A stretch of 64,000 bases of DNA from Methylotenera_A sp040387515 (GCA_040387515.1 JAZKDP010000036.1:11853-75852), one strand, 5' to 3'. Numbered from the stretch's first letter, positions 46,541 through 55,496 are shown. The notes: generated by a model not told the origin, from the letters alone. Numbers and translations: made by a program.

Positions 46541-47143
46541 TTAAAATTTATTGTAAATAAGCACTTCGCTTAGCTCTAACTGGCCAGCACGTTGCGCAGC
46601 AGACTTAATAGCTTTGCCCACGGTGATAAACATCGCTGGTGTATGGTCAGGAGGTAAATTGATTAATTTAGCCACTGCGTCAAAATCAAAACCGTCCATT
46701 GGGCAGGTGTCGTAACCCATTTCTTTTGCAGCCAACATAATGGTTTGCGCAGCAATACCACATGATCGCATTGCTTCGTCGCGCTGAACGCGTTCATTAT
46801 TTTCATAATAATGTCCAATAGCGGGGACTAAATGATCTTGTACAGCTTGTGGCGCGTTAGCCCAGTAGCGGCTTGGCTGTTTAGCCCAAGCCTGTAAATC
46901 GGCGGTTAATATAATGAGCAGAGAGGCCTCTTCAACTTGTGCTTGATTCCAACTAACTGCGCGAATTTGTTGACGTAAAACAGGGTCAGTCACCGCCACA
47001 AATCGCCAATGCTGAATATTAAAAGCAGTAGGCGACAATATAGCGAGCGATAATAATGACTCAATTTCCGCTTGTGTCATTTTGTGATCGGTATCGTAAT
47101 GTTTAATCGAGCGGCGGGCTTGTATGGCTTCAATAACGTTCAA
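46541..47143 (-). CDS. Nitroreductase-family FMN protein
   Basis: About 200 residues from a TTG at 47143 (giving 'NVIEAIQARRSIKHYD'); the frame opens at 47158. FMN-binding 'ARRSIKHY', 'LAILSPTAFNIQHWRFV' and 'MLAAKEMGYDTCPMDGFDFDAV' are the nitroreductase landmarks. The family uses FMN and NAD(P)H to reduce nitro compounds, quinones or flavins; the physiological substrate cannot be read here. It stands alone between ybiT and the GreB-like gene. Confidence 0.85.
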   Translation of the reverse strand: MNVIEAIQARRSIKHYDTDHKMTQAEIESLLSLAILSPTAFNIQHWRFVAVTDPVLRQQIRAVSWNQAQVEEASLLIILTADLQAWAKQPSRYWANAPQAVQDHLVPAIGHYYENNERVQRDEAMRSCGIAAQTIMLAAKEMGYDTCPMDGFDFDAVAKLINLPPDHTPAMFITVGKAIKSAAQRAGQLELSEVLIYNKF

Positions 47144-47215
47144 AATGCTTAATCCCAAAAAATCAATAATACTTAAGAATATAATATTTAAAAATACAGT
47201 TTAAAAAATGCTGTT

Positions 47216-47713
47216 TCAAACGTAGCGTATAGCAGTAATGGTTAACTCTTGGTTGCCAGCTGGTCGCAACCAAATGACCGACTCATCCAGTTTATGACCA
47301 ATTAATGCTTGGCCAAGTGGCGATATATAGCTGATTTTGTTGGCTTTAATATCCGCCTCATCTTCACCTACAATCGCGTACGTATGACTGTCACCAGCTT
47401 CATCTTCTACCGTAACGATTGCACCAAACACCACTGTTTGGCTGCTCATATTAGGCTGTATGATTAGCGCGCTTTCTAAACGTGCTGCAACATACCTTAA
47501 ATCGCGATTAACGACTGCTAATTGTTGTATTGCAGTTTGGTCATCTTTTTTGCTACTTAAATTTATGCGCTGTTTTTCCAATGATTCTGCCAGTAACTCT
47601 AGCTGACGGTAACCATTCGCTGTGACATAGTTAGCATGCTGGCTTACAGGCCGTTCCGGCACATCAGTGCCTGCATGTTCTAAATCATCTTCTTTAACAA
47701 ATCCGCGGCTCAT
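47216..47713 (-). CDS. greB: GreA/GreB-family transcription elongation factor (GreB-like)
   Basis: 165 residues. N-terminal 'MSRGFVKEDDLEHAG..VPERP' is typical of the GreB branch in betaproteobacteria; 'ANYVTANGYRQLELLAESLEKQR' starts the coiled coil and the C-terminal FKBP-like domain shows 'FGAIVTVEDEAGDSHTYAIVGEDEADIK', 'ISYISPLGQALIGHKLDE' and 'WLRPAGNQELTITAI'. Gre factors rescue backtracked RNA polymerase by stimulating transcript cleavage. GreB versus GreA is judged only on the N-terminus and length. Confidence 0.85.
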   Translation of the reverse strand: MSRGFVKEDDLEHAGTDVPERPVSQHANYVTANGYRQLELLAESLEKQRINLSSKKDDQTAIQQLAVVNRDLRYVAARLESALIIQPNMSSQTVVFGAIVTVEDEAGDSHTYAIVGEDEADIKANKISYISPLGQALIGHKLDESVIWLRPAGNQELTITAIRYV

Positions 47714-47721
47714 AAAAGGTT

Positions 47722-47753
47722 AAGCCAAGCTTAACAATTGGTAAGCTTGGCTT
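47722..47753 (-). terminator. Hairpin downstream of the small lipoprotein gene
   Basis: 12-bp inverted repeat (aagccaagctta / taagcttggctt), 8-nt loop, 17 bp after the stop codon of the minus-strand gene. The minus-strand tail has only a short T-tract, so termination is probable but not certain. Confidence 0.55.
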
Positions 47754-47769
47754 TTAGGCTTTATATTAA

Positions 47770-48222
47770 TTAAATAGGCGTATCAATAAACTCAATCGCA
47801 ACATCATTGTATGCCGCTAAATCAGTTAATTTTTGACGCGTTTCTTTTGCACCAACCACAATCACTTTTGAACCGCTTATTTTATCTTTATTATTGGTCA
47901 GTGCTTTTGCCAATGTGGTTCCTGTCAGAGATTCATCTTCACCGGCCACAATTACCGTGCGAGTTTTAAGTGCAAGACTGCTCGTTATCGCAACCACTTT
48001 GCCATTGTTAATGCCTTTTTCAACTGCACAATTCGCTAAGCGCGGTGCGACAAAACCATTCGGCGCATCAATAAATACCAGTGTATTTTTTTCACTAGGG
48101 TATTTAGCATTAACCGCGTCAAAAATCTTTTGCGGAGATTGATTGTAGGCGTGTTTATCGGTGGCGCAAGAAGCAAGCGCTAGTGTCAATAGACTAAAAA
48201 TAACAGTTTGTATTAATTTCAT
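47770..48222 (-). CDS. Small lipoprotein of unknown function
   Basis: 150 residues. Signal peptide with lipobox LASC (Cys19). The mature part has an alternating hydrophobic/charged Rossmann-like pattern ('NTLVFIDAPN', 'RTVIVAGEDESLTGTTLAKAL', 'GSKVIVVGAKETRQKL', 'VAIEFIDTPI'). I do not recognise the family. It stands alone between greB and guaA with its own hairpin, so it is probably an independent unit. Confidence 0.7.
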   Translation of the reverse strand: MKLIQTVIFSLLTLALASCATDKHAYNQSPQKIFDAVNAKYPSEKNTLVFIDAPNGFVAPRLANCAVEKGINNGKVVAITSSLALKTRTVIVAGEDESLTGTTLAKALTNNKDKISGSKVIVVGAKETRQKLTDLAAYNDVAIEFIDTPI

Positions 48223-48309
48223 TGTGCGTTCCTTCCCTCAATTACATCGCATCATAACATAATGAAAAAACGTAACCTATTGATAAATTTAAAAATTTAA
48301 GCAAGCGGC

Positions 48310-49917
48310 TTATTCCCATTCAATGGTCGCAGGCGGTTTTCCAGAAATATCGTAGACCACGCGATTAATGCCTCTAACCTCATTAATAATGCGATTAGAC
48401 ACTTTGCCCAGCAATGCATATGGCAATTCGGCCCAGTGTGCAGTCATAAAGTCGCTGGTGACTACTGCTCTAAGTGCCACAACATAATCATAAGTGCGGC
48501 CATCACCCATCACGCCAACCGACTTAACTGGTAAGAATACCGCAAAAGCTTGGCTGGTGAGCGCATACCAGCTTTTACCTGTTTTTTCGTCGATGGTGTT
48601 GCGTAGCTCTTCAATAAAAATAGCATCTGCACGGCGTAATAAATCGGCGAATTCGGTTTTGACTTTCCCCAAAATGCGTACGCCAAGGCCAGGGCCAGGG
48701 AAAGGGTGGCGATACACCATGTCATGCGGCAATCCAAGCGCCACGCCTAATTCGCGCACTTCATCTTTAAATAAATCGCGTAACGGTTCTAATAATTTCA
48801 GTCCCAATTTTTCTGGTAAGCCGCCGACATTGTGGTGGCTTTTAATGGTTACGGCTTTTTTAGATTTTGCACCACCTGATTCAATTACATCTGGATAAAT
48901 CGTGCCTTGAGCGAGAAAAGTGGCGCCTTTATGCCCACCAGTACCTGCTTTTAGTTTAGCCGCTTCTGTTTTGAAAACCTCAACAAATTCGCGACCAATA
49001 ATTTTACGTTTTGCTTCTGGCTCGCTGACGCCATTTAAATGCCCCATAAATTGTGCAGTGGCATCAACGCGAATCACTTTGACATGCAAACGCCCAGCGA
49101 ACATATCCATGACCATGTCGCCTTCATTCAGTCGCAGTAAACCGTGGTCTACAAACACGCAGGTAAGTTGGTCGCCAATGGCGCGGTGGATTAAAGCGGC
49201 AGCAACTGAAGAATCAACGCCGCCAGATAAACCTAAAATGACTTCTTCATCACCAACTTGGGTTTTGATTTTTGCTACGGCTTCAGCAATATAATCGCCC
49301 ATAATCCAATCGGGTTTTGCTTGGCAGATTTCCAATACAAAACGCTCAAGCATGACTTGACCAAGTTTGGTATGCGTCACTTCTGGGTGAAACTGTACAC
49401 CATAAAATTTGCGATCTTCATCAGCAAATGCGGCAATTGGCGTAGTTTCGTTGCTGGCAATCACTTTAAAATTGGGTGGTAATTCAGTCACTTTATCGCC
49501 ATGACTCATCCATACGTCAATCAGGCCATGACCTTGCTCATTGCTGCGATCTTGAATATCACGGAAAAGTGCAGAATGGCCATGGGCGCGAATTTCAGCG
49601 TGACCAAACTCACGTTTAGCACCAGCTTCCACTTTGCCGCCCAATTGTTGCGCCATGGTTTGCATGCCGTAGCAAATACCTAAAACAGGTACGCCTAATT
49701 CGAATACGGCTTGCGGTGCAGTGTCAGTATCTGCTTCATATACACTTGCATGGCTGCCAGAAAGAATAATGCCGTCTGCATTAAAGCTTTTAACAAAATC
49801 ATCGGATACATCGCAAGGGTGAATTTCGCAATATACATGCGCTTCACGCACGCGACGTGCGATTAGTTGAGTGACTTGTGAGCCGAAATCGAGAATGAGG
49901 ATTTTTGAATGGGACAT
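48310..49917 (-). CDS. guaA: GMP synthase (glutamine-hydrolysing)
   Basis: 535 residues from the ATG at 49917; a TTG at 49926 is in frame. N-terminal class I glutamine amidotransferase with nucleophile Cys82 (VLGICYGMQ) and 'FHPEVTHT'; ATP-pyrophosphatase P-loop 'LGLSGGVDSSVAAALIH'; C-terminal 'PFPGPGLGVR' and the final 'KPPATIEWE'. The enzyme converts XMP to GMP. It lies 99 bp downstream of guaB on the same strand, the classical guaBA order; an imperfect hairpin (49939-49973) lies in between. Confidence 0.97.
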   Translation of the reverse strand: MSHSKILILDFGSQVTQLIARRVREAHVYCEIHPCDVSDDFVKSFNADGIILSGSHASVYEADTDTAPQAVFELGVPVLGICYGMQTMAQQLGGKVEAGAKREFGHAEIRAHGHSALFRDIQDRSNEQGHGLIDVWMSHGDKVTELPPNFKVIASNETTPIAAFADEDRKFYGVQFHPEVTHTKLGQVMLERFVLEICQAKPDWIMGDYIAEAVAKIKTQVGDEEVILGLSGGVDSSVAAALIHRAIGDQLTCVFVDHGLLRLNEGDMVMDMFAGRLHVKVIRVDATAQFMGHLNGVSEPEAKRKIIGREFVEVFKTEAAKLKAGTGGHKGATFLAQGTIYPDVIESGGAKSKKAVTIKSHHNVGGLPEKLGLKLLEPLRDLFKDEVRELGVALGLPHDMVYRHPFPGPGLGVRILGKVKTEFADLLRRADAIFIEELRNTIDEKTGKSWYALTSQAFAVFLPVKSVGVMGDGRTYDYVVALRAVVTSDFMTAHWAELPYALLGKVSNRIINEVRGINRVVYDISGKPPATIEWE

Positions 49918-49938
49918 GTTTATCAATACTAAAAGTTA

Positions 49939-49973
49939 AGGGCAAATGGTTTTATCAATAAACCATTCGCCCT
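49939..49973 (-). promoter_or_regulatory. Intercistronic hairpin between guaB and guaA
   Basis: 15-bp stem with one mismatch around a short loop, arms agggc.aatggttt / aaaccatt.gccct. It could pause or partly end transcription after guaB; there is no strong T-tract, so it is not a clear terminator. Confidence 0.4.
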
Positions 49974-50016
49974 AATTTAAATAAATGAGTCAATACGATG
50001 CTAGTCGACTCTTTAA

Positions 50017-51477
50017 CTAGTCAATTCTGTAATTAGGCGCTTCTTTGGTAATTTGCACGTCATGGACATGCGACTCGCGCATGCCGGCACTGGTGATTTG
50101 CACAAATGCTGCTTTCTCACGCATTTGAGTAATATCCGCTGCACCCACATATCCCATGGATGCGCGTAAACCACCCATTAACTGGTGAATTACCGCTAAT
50201 ACACTGCCTTTATAAGGCACGCGGCCCTCAATGCCTTCTGGCACCAGTTTGTCGGCATTGCCATTATTGTCTTGGAAATATCGATCACTAGAGCCTTTTT
50301 GCATCGCACCAATTGAGCCCATGCCGCGATACGATTTGTAAGAGCGGCCTTGAAATAGCTCTACTTCACCAGGCGCCTCTTCAGTGCCAGCAAACATGCC
50401 GCCTAGCATGACAGAGTAAGCACCTGCGGCGATAGCTTTTGAGATGTCGCCAGAAAAACGAATACCGCCATCGGCAATAAATGGTACGCCTGACCCACGC
50501 AAGGCCTCTTCAACATTACTGATGGCTGAGATTTGCGGAACGCCTACGCCAGCAACGATACGAGTTGTGCAGATTGAGCCAGGACCGATACCCACTTTAA
50601 CGCCATCTGCACCAGCATCTACAAGTGCCTTGGCTGCATCTGCAGTGGCAATGTTGCCGCCGATTACTTCAATGTGTGGATAGTTTTTCTTTACCCAATT
50701 CACCCGATCTAAAACGCCTTGTGAATGGCCGTGTGCGGTATCAACCACAATGACATCGACGCCAGCAGCGGCTAATGCTGCCACGCGCTCTTCAGTTTCT
50801 GCACCGACACCAACTGCTGCGCCAACGCGTAAGCGGCCTTTACTGTCTTTACAGGCAAAGGGGTGGTCATGGGATTTTTGAATATCTTTAACAGTGATTA
50901 AGCCTTTAAGTGTATCAACTTCATCGATTACTAATACGCGTTCTAAGCGATGTTGATGCAGCAGACGAATCACTTCTTCTTTGCTTGCGCCTTCGCGTAC
51001 CGTAATTAAACGGGCACGAGGTGTCATGATATTGCTAATAGATTGGTCTAAATTTGTCTCAAATCGTAAATCACGATTGGTGACAATGCCAACTATTTTG
51101 TCGCCATCAACAACAGGTAGGCCGGATATTTTATGTTTAAGTGTTAATGCTAAAACGTCGCGCACAGTCATGTGCGGCTGAATCGTCACCGGATCATTTA
51201 CTACACCAGATTCAAAGCGTTTAACGCGCGAAACATGTGCTGCTTGCTCAGCGGCTGTCATATTTTTATGAATAATACCAAGTCCGCCTTCTTGCGCTAA
51301 TGCAATGGCTAACGGCGCTTCGGTTACAGTATCCATCGCGGCAGAAACTAGGGGGATATTGAGTTTAATGTTTCGGGTGAGTTGCGTACTAAGACTAACT
51401 TCGCGTGGCATGACCACTGAGTGCGCAGGAACTAGTAAAACATCATCAAAAGTAAGAGCTTGTTGCAGCAAACGCAT
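50017..51477 (-). CDS. guaB: IMP dehydrogenase
   Basis: 486 residues, typical length. 'ALTFDDVLLVPAHS', two CBS domains (about 95-205; 'IMTPRARLITVREGAS'), the active-site loop with Cys in 'GPGSICTTRIVAGVGVPQ', 'GGIRFSGDISKAIAAGA' and the flap region 'RVPYKGSV'. It oxidises IMP to XMP with NAD, the committed step to GMP. First gene of guaB-guaA; promoter region is the 230-bp gap shared with the divergent DUF4124 gene. Confidence 0.97.
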   Translation of the reverse strand: MRLLQQALTFDDVLLVPAHSVVMPREVSLSTQLTRNIKLNIPLVSAAMDTVTEAPLAIALAQEGGLGIIHKNMTAAEQAAHVSRVKRFESGVVNDPVTIQPHMTVRDVLALTLKHKISGLPVVDGDKIVGIVTNRDLRFETNLDQSISNIMTPRARLITVREGASKEEVIRLLHQHRLERVLVIDEVDTLKGLITVKDIQKSHDHPFACKDSKGRLRVGAAVGVGAETEERVAALAAAGVDVIVVDTAHGHSQGVLDRVNWVKKNYPHIEVIGGNIATADAAKALVDAGADGVKVGIGPGSICTTRIVAGVGVPQISAISNVEEALRGSGVPFIADGGIRFSGDISKAIAAGAYSVMLGGMFAGTEEAPGEVELFQGRSYKSYRGMGSIGAMQKGSSDRYFQDNNGNADKLVPEGIEGRVPYKGSVLAVIHQLMGGLRASMGYVGAADITQMREKAAFVQITSAGMRESHVHDVQITKEAPNYRID

Positions 51478-51723
51478 GAGTAATCCTTATTTCCAAAACG
51501 AGATTATACCGATTTGCAACACTTATTAAAAGTTGAACCAGTAATTGTGTTAAGAAAACTGTTAAAAATCATCCATTCATAGCTAAATTAAGCATAATTA
51601 CGTAAACTTAATGCATGTTGCTGACGTTGTTTGGCATAGGATATGCTTAGCTGACTGAGTATAAAGATGTTCATTAAAATAAAAAATAACTAAAAGTTTA
51701 TAAACATAAGATTGGGAAAAGAA

Positions 51724-52236
51724 ATGAAATTTCACCATTTAATAATAGCGCTAGCCGTTTGTATTGCATTACCAACTTTAGGCCATGCGGAGCTTTATAA
51801 ATGGAAAGACAAAAATGGGCAAACGCAATATACCGATACGCCACCACCTTCTAATATTAAGCTTGAAAATATGAATGGTAAAAGAAATATTGGCCCAACA
51901 GGTAAAGAGCCATTATCTACCGTCACAAACCCGCCTACAGCGCCAGTAATTGCGTCACCTGCACCGCAAATGCCAACAGTGAGTGCGGAAGATGCAGCAG
52001 CAAAAATACGTCAAGAGAATGCTGAAAGAGAAAAAGCTAACAAACAAGAAAAAGAAGCGCAAGCAAAGCTAAAAGAAGAAAACTGTAAAGCAGCGAAAGC
52101 CAATCTTCAATCGTATGCGCAAGGTGGGCGCGTATACAAAATGAATGAAAAGGGCGAACGTGAATATTTAGATGACGCAGGCTTAAAACGCGGTGAAGAC
52201 AAAGCGCGCGGCGAAATGGCGCAGTACTGCAATTAA
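51724..52236 (+). CDS. DUF4124 domain periplasmic protein
   Basis: 170 residues from the ATG at 51724 (GGGAAAAG upstream); the frame opens at a TTG at 51712. Signal peptide about 1-22 (cleavage after GHA), then the DUF4124 motif 'ELYKWKDKNGQTQYTDTPPP'. A Pro/Ala-rich linker, a Lys/Glu/Ala-rich coiled-coil-like helix (about 95-125) and a C-terminal 'GGRVYKMNEKGEREYLDDAGL' block follow. Envelope protein of unknown role; common in betaproteobacteria. Confidence 0.8.
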   Translation: MKFHHLIIALAVCIALPTLGHAELYKWKDKNGQTQYTDTPPPSNIKLENMNGKRNIGPTGKEPLSTVTNPPTAPVIASPAPQMPTVSAEDAAAKIRQENAEREKANKQEKEAQAKLKEENCKAAKANLQSYAQGGRVYKMNEKGEREYLDDAGLKRGEDKARGEMAQYCN

Positions 52237-52615
52237 TTTAGCAGTTTGCGTTGAGGTTTGAAAGACCAAATACTATCTGCTATTTGGTTGTTGTTGCATC
52301 GCTAGAGGTCGTGCTCGCCGTTCTTGATGCTGGGCATCTGCGATGTAATTAAGTTTTTATACTAAGCCAATCTTTTAATATGAGTTCAGTCACATGAGTG
52401 GCATTGGGAGCTTTTGAAATCAAATCAAGCGCGAATTAAAAAGTATAACGAGATTCCTAAAAATCATTTCCACCACTCCTAAAGGATGTGAGCTTGGATT
52501 TGATTGCGGAATCCTTGAGCAGTCATTAAAAAATACTAAAGGAGCAGGCTGGTATTGAGTGTTTATCTGGCACTGCCTCAATCTTACTCCCAGCTAGCCC
52601 CTGGTTTGTTATGCC
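52237..52615. other. 379-bp region without a recognisable gene; contains a structured segment
   Basis: No open frame longer than about 40 codons. At 52294-52348 the sequence can fold into an outer stem (ttgcatcgc / gcgatgtaa, 8 of 9 paired) around an inner hairpin (gatgc / gcatc), followed by a T-rich stretch; a 7-bp hairpin (ccaaata / tatttgg) precedes it at about 52266-52287. It could be a small RNA or the relic of an old insertion; nothing ties it to a known family. The rest shows no features. Confidence 0.35.
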
Positions 52616-53056
52616 TTAGAACTGTTTACGTTGCCCACAAGCGAATGCTGTACCGCTTGAGTCGGTTGAAAAAGTAATTTTTGAGCCTTTAGGGAAGAAT
52701 AAAACGTCGCCAGGCTCGCCCTTCACTTTTTGCTTACCATCAGAGAAGTAAATGTGACCCTCTAGAATAACTTTTGCATCGTCATAATCATAGTTGTACA
52801 CAAGTGATTTGCCTTTTTCAATTTTGAATAAGCCACACCAAACTGGAGCAGTTGGGCTGCTACTTCCCACAATATCTTGAAAATAAGCGTTAACTCCCGG
52901 CTCGTTCATAGACGCGATTGGCTGGCTTTTAGGGTTTTTGAAAAACTGAAGGCTTTTGCTTCCTTCTGGGACTGTGACGCCATGCGCAAATGATAATACA
53001 GAAAAAAGTGCGATACCGGTTACAACTAAAGACTTTGCTATTGATAACTTATTCAT
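52616..53056 (-). CDS. Secreted cupin-domain (EutQ-like) protein
   Basis: 146 residues. Signal peptide about 1-25 (LSFAHG). The mature part has a cupin pattern: 'VILEGHIYFSDGKQKVKGEPGDVLFFPKGSKITFSTD' with the double-stranded beta-helix Gly/Pro spacing; EutQ-type cupins share 'L.G....G.....GDV...P.GS'. The classical metal-ligand histidines are few, so it may bind no metal. Divergent from the HTH-PAS gene; their shared 215-bp gap carries a 31-bp perfect palindrome. Confidence 0.7.
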   Translation of the reverse strand: MNKLSIAKSLVVTGIALFSVLSFAHGVTVPEGSKSLQFFKNPKSQPIASMNEPGVNAYFQDIVGSSSPTAPVWCGLFKIEKGKSLVYNYDYDDAKVILEGHIYFSDGKQKVKGEPGDVLFFPKGSKITFSTDSSGTAFACGQRKQF

Positions 53057-53162
53057 AACGATGCTCCTCTGAAAGATAATTTAAATGCCTTAAATCCCAG
53101 CTTAATCAGTGCGATGACACATTTTTAGCGATAAATTAGGACATTGGTGATATTTATACAGG

Positions 53163-53193
53163 GTTATTTATTACTTGTAAAGTAATAAATAAC
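53163..53193. promoter_or_regulatory. 31-bp perfect palindrome between divergent genes, candidate operator
   Basis: 14-bp perfect arms (gttatttattactt / aagtaataaataac) with a 3-bp spacer. A TATAAT-like -10 follows at 53203-53208 toward the HTH-PAS gene. Lies 107 bp before the cupin start and 94 bp before the HTH-PAS start (ATG 53287). Possible binding site for the HTH-PAS protein itself. Confidence 0.55.
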
Positions 53194-53286
53194 TTATTAA
53201 GTTATAATGTGATTGGACTATTTTATTTAGATGGTGTTTTAAATTTATAATAATCTGAATTAATTAAAGAATTGAGCTTAAGCAAC

Positions 53287-54705
53287 ATGTTAAAAAGTAA
53301 TAGTAAAAATGGTTTCTCTGAGCGTTTGGTGGTGCTAATGCAACAAAAGCAATTAACTTTTGCACAAATAGCAAACGCAGTTGGTAAATCCGCCCCTTCT
53401 GTACATCGATGGGCGAATGGAGGCGAAATTGATTATGAAAATTTAAGAGTATTAGCTGATTTTTTAGAAGTTAACTGGATTTGGCTTCGTTATGGGGATG
53501 ATGCTATTCAAAGCATGCAGGATGTGACTCAGGGCCAAAGTCAAAGCGCTATGACAGATATCAGAAGAAAATATCTGACTGAAATTATGGAAAGTGAAGC
53601 GCGCATGAAGTTGACACTTGAAATGGCCAAAATTGTGTCTTGGGAGTGGAATGTACTAACTGGCTCAATTACCTTTAGTGATAATGCAAAACAGGTTTTT
53701 GGCATAGAGCCTGAACAAATTAGAGCGAAGTTTCTTCCTTTCGAAGATATGTTGCTAGAGGATTTGATTGATCAGTTTAATGTTACAACGCCACCTAACT
53801 GGGAGTTTAGTTTAAACGATTCTAAAACTAACGAAGAGCGTTGGTTTAATTCTCGGGGCATGCTTGTTAAGGATTCAATGCAAAGACCATCAAAATTGAT
53901 GGCAATTAGTGCTGATATCACAGATAGAAAGCGTGCTGAAAAAGCGCTAGAGTTTAGTGATCTCATGATGAGAAATATGATTGATATTATCCCAGTAGGC
54001 TTATGTGGAGCCGATAAAGATGGACACATACAACTTTTAAACCCAGAGGGGAAAAGAATTTGGGGCGGTGAAAGATATGTAGATCTGGATAAGTACGGAG
54101 AGTACAAAGGCTGGAAAGAAGCAGACGGGAACGAGCTTGGAGCTGAAGGCTGGGCTTTGGCGCGTGCGGTGAAGCATGGAGAGGTTGTTGCCAAAGAGAT
54201 TGTTAATATTCAGGCCTTTGATGGAGAAAAAAGAACTATCGTCATGTATGCAATGCCGATGCTAGATGCTGATAAAAATATTATCGGCGCTATAGAAGTT
54301 AACCAAGATATTACCGAAGCAAAGAATTTAGAGCGCGCGTATAAAAGTGGCCTACAAAACTGGGATGCTATTTTTTCTCAGCAAGACTACGGCATGATGG
54401 TGCTAAAAGGATTTGATAAAATTGAGGCTGTTAATAAAAAAATAGCAGAAACTTGCGATAAAAATGAGCCTGAAATTTTAAAAAGGGGATTAGAGGCTGT
54501 TTTTGGAGATGAGACCTGCAGACGAATCAGAGACCTTTTAAGTAAGGTAGAAAAAGGAGTGGTAAGTACGCACAGGTTAACCGCTGAGGTTAAAGAATAT
54601 TCACCAGCAGGCAAGGAGCACACTTTACTGACTGGTGAGATTCTGCTATTTGCAGATGCGCGTGATGCAGATCAACTGAAAACGACGATAATGATCGTTA
54701 GATAG
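53287..54705 (+). CDS. XRE-type HTH protein with PAS domains, no output enzyme
   Basis: 472 residues from the ATG at 53287; a TTG at 53272 is in frame. N-terminal Cro/C1-type HTH (about 9-65; 'LTFAQIANAVGKSAPSVHRWANGG'), a PAS domain (about 100-210, ending 'ISADITDRKRAEKAL'), a second PAS (about 220-345, 'DIIPVGLCGADKDGHIQLLNPEGKRIWGG', ending 'NQDITEAKNLE'), and a third weaker PAS-like segment (about 345-470). There is no kinase, GGDEF, EAL or MCP domain, so it looks like a one-component sensor that binds DNA directly. Ligand unknown. Start of the gene is 94 bp from the large palindrome. Confidence 0.8.
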   Translation: MLKSNSKNGFSERLVVLMQQKQLTFAQIANAVGKSAPSVHRWANGGEIDYENLRVLADFLEVNWIWLRYGDDAIQSMQDVTQGQSQSAMTDIRRKYLTEIMESEARMKLTLEMAKIVSWEWNVLTGSITFSDNAKQVFGIEPEQIRAKFLPFEDMLLEDLIDQFNVTTPPNWEFSLNDSKTNEERWFNSRGMLVKDSMQRPSKLMAISADITDRKRAEKALEFSDLMMRNMIDIIPVGLCGADKDGHIQLLNPEGKRIWGGERYVDLDKYGEYKGWKEADGNELGAEGWALARAVKHGEVVAKEIVNIQAFDGEKRTIVMYAMPMLDADKNIIGAIEVNQDITEAKNLERAYKSGLQNWDAIFSQQDYGMMVLKGFDKIEAVNKKIAETCDKNEPEILKRGLEAVFGDETCRRIRDLLSKVEKGVVSTHRLTAEVKEYSPAGKEHTLLTGEILLFADARDADQLKTTIMIVR

Positions 54706-54747
54706 TTTTTAGTTGAAATGATGGAAATTTTTTTCTTGTTTGTTTTA

Positions 54748-55035
54748 TTACTTTCTATCAGTTGCGCGTTTTCTACGCAAAGCTTTAGGATCTGCGATTA
54801 ATGGACGATATATTTCGATTCTGTCTAAATGGCGAATGTTAGCGTCTAACTTGGTAAGCTTGCCAAAAATACCCACCTTGTGAATACTTAAATTAATTTC
54901 TGGAAAGCTTTGTAAGATGCCTGAAGCATGAATTGCTGCTTCAATATTAGATTGTTGCGGCACTTGCACTGGAATAATCAGTTGTTTATTTGGTAGCGCA
55001 TAGGCAACTTCTACTGTGATTAACGCTTCATCCAT
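54748..55035 (-). CDS. ratB: RnfH/RatB-family small protein
   Basis: 95 residues of beta-grasp type: 'ITVEVAYALPNKQLIIPVQVP', 'GIFGKLTKLDANIRHLDRIEIYRPLIADPKALRRKR'. The last block is the signature of the RnfH/RatB family (UPF0125). Usually paired with ratA next to smpB, as here (23 bp after ratA). Function is not firmly known. Confidence 0.88.
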   Translation of the reverse strand: MDEALITVEVAYALPNKQLIIPVQVPQQSNIEAAIHASGILQSFPEINLSIHKVGIFGKLTKLDANIRHLDRIEIYRPLIADPKALRRKRATDRK

Positions 55036-55058
55036 ATTTAACCCACGTATTGAATGCG

Positions 55059-55496
55059 CTATTTTGCTGCATACACCTTGTCGGCTCTGGCAACAAAGCC
55101 ATCCACAAAGGTATTAGCGATGTGGCTGAATACAGGTGCGATTATTTTCTCTAATAAGTTATTTGCAAACTCATAATTTAATCTAAATTCAATTTTGCAG
55201 GCGTCTGGTCGCAACTCAATAAAATGCCAATGGCCGTCTAATTGTTTAAATGGGCCATCTTTTAATCTGATGTCCATGTGGCATGGGAATTGTTTCAGGT
55301 TTTGCGTGGTAAATTTTTGTTTTAAACCATGATAATTAATATGCAAAGTCGCACTAGTGATAGTTTCGGTGCGTTCCAGCAAATCAACCCCGCCGCACCA
55401 AGGTAAAAATTTAGGATAATCTTCTACCGCATCTACCAGCGCATACATTTGTGCTGCGGAGTGCATTACTAAAACAGTTTTTTCAACCTTATTCAT
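55059..55496 (-). CDS. ratA: RatA/COQ10-type START-domain protein
   Basis: 145 residues: 'VLVMHSAAQMYALVDAVEDYPKFLPWCGG', 'INYHGLKQKFTT', 'HWHFIEL..DACKIEFRLNYEFANNLLEK' and 'FSHIANTFVDGFVARADKVY'. Homologous to yeast Coq10, which binds ubiquinone, and to E. coli RatA (first described as a ribosome-association toxin; this is disputed). Conserved neighbourhood with smpB (divergent) and ratB (downstream). Confidence 0.9.
   Translation of the reverse strand: MNKVEKTVLVMHSAAQMYALVDAVEDYPKFLPWCGGVDLLERTETITSATLHINYHGLKQKFTTQNLKQFPCHMDIRLKDGPFKQLDGHWHFIELRPDACKIEFRLNYEFANNLLEKIIAPVFSHIANTFVDGFVARADKVYAAK

Noticed and set aside
52616..53056. Calling the cupin a metal-dependent enzyme
   Set aside because: The histidine ligands of metallo-cupins are not visible, so only the fold is claimed.
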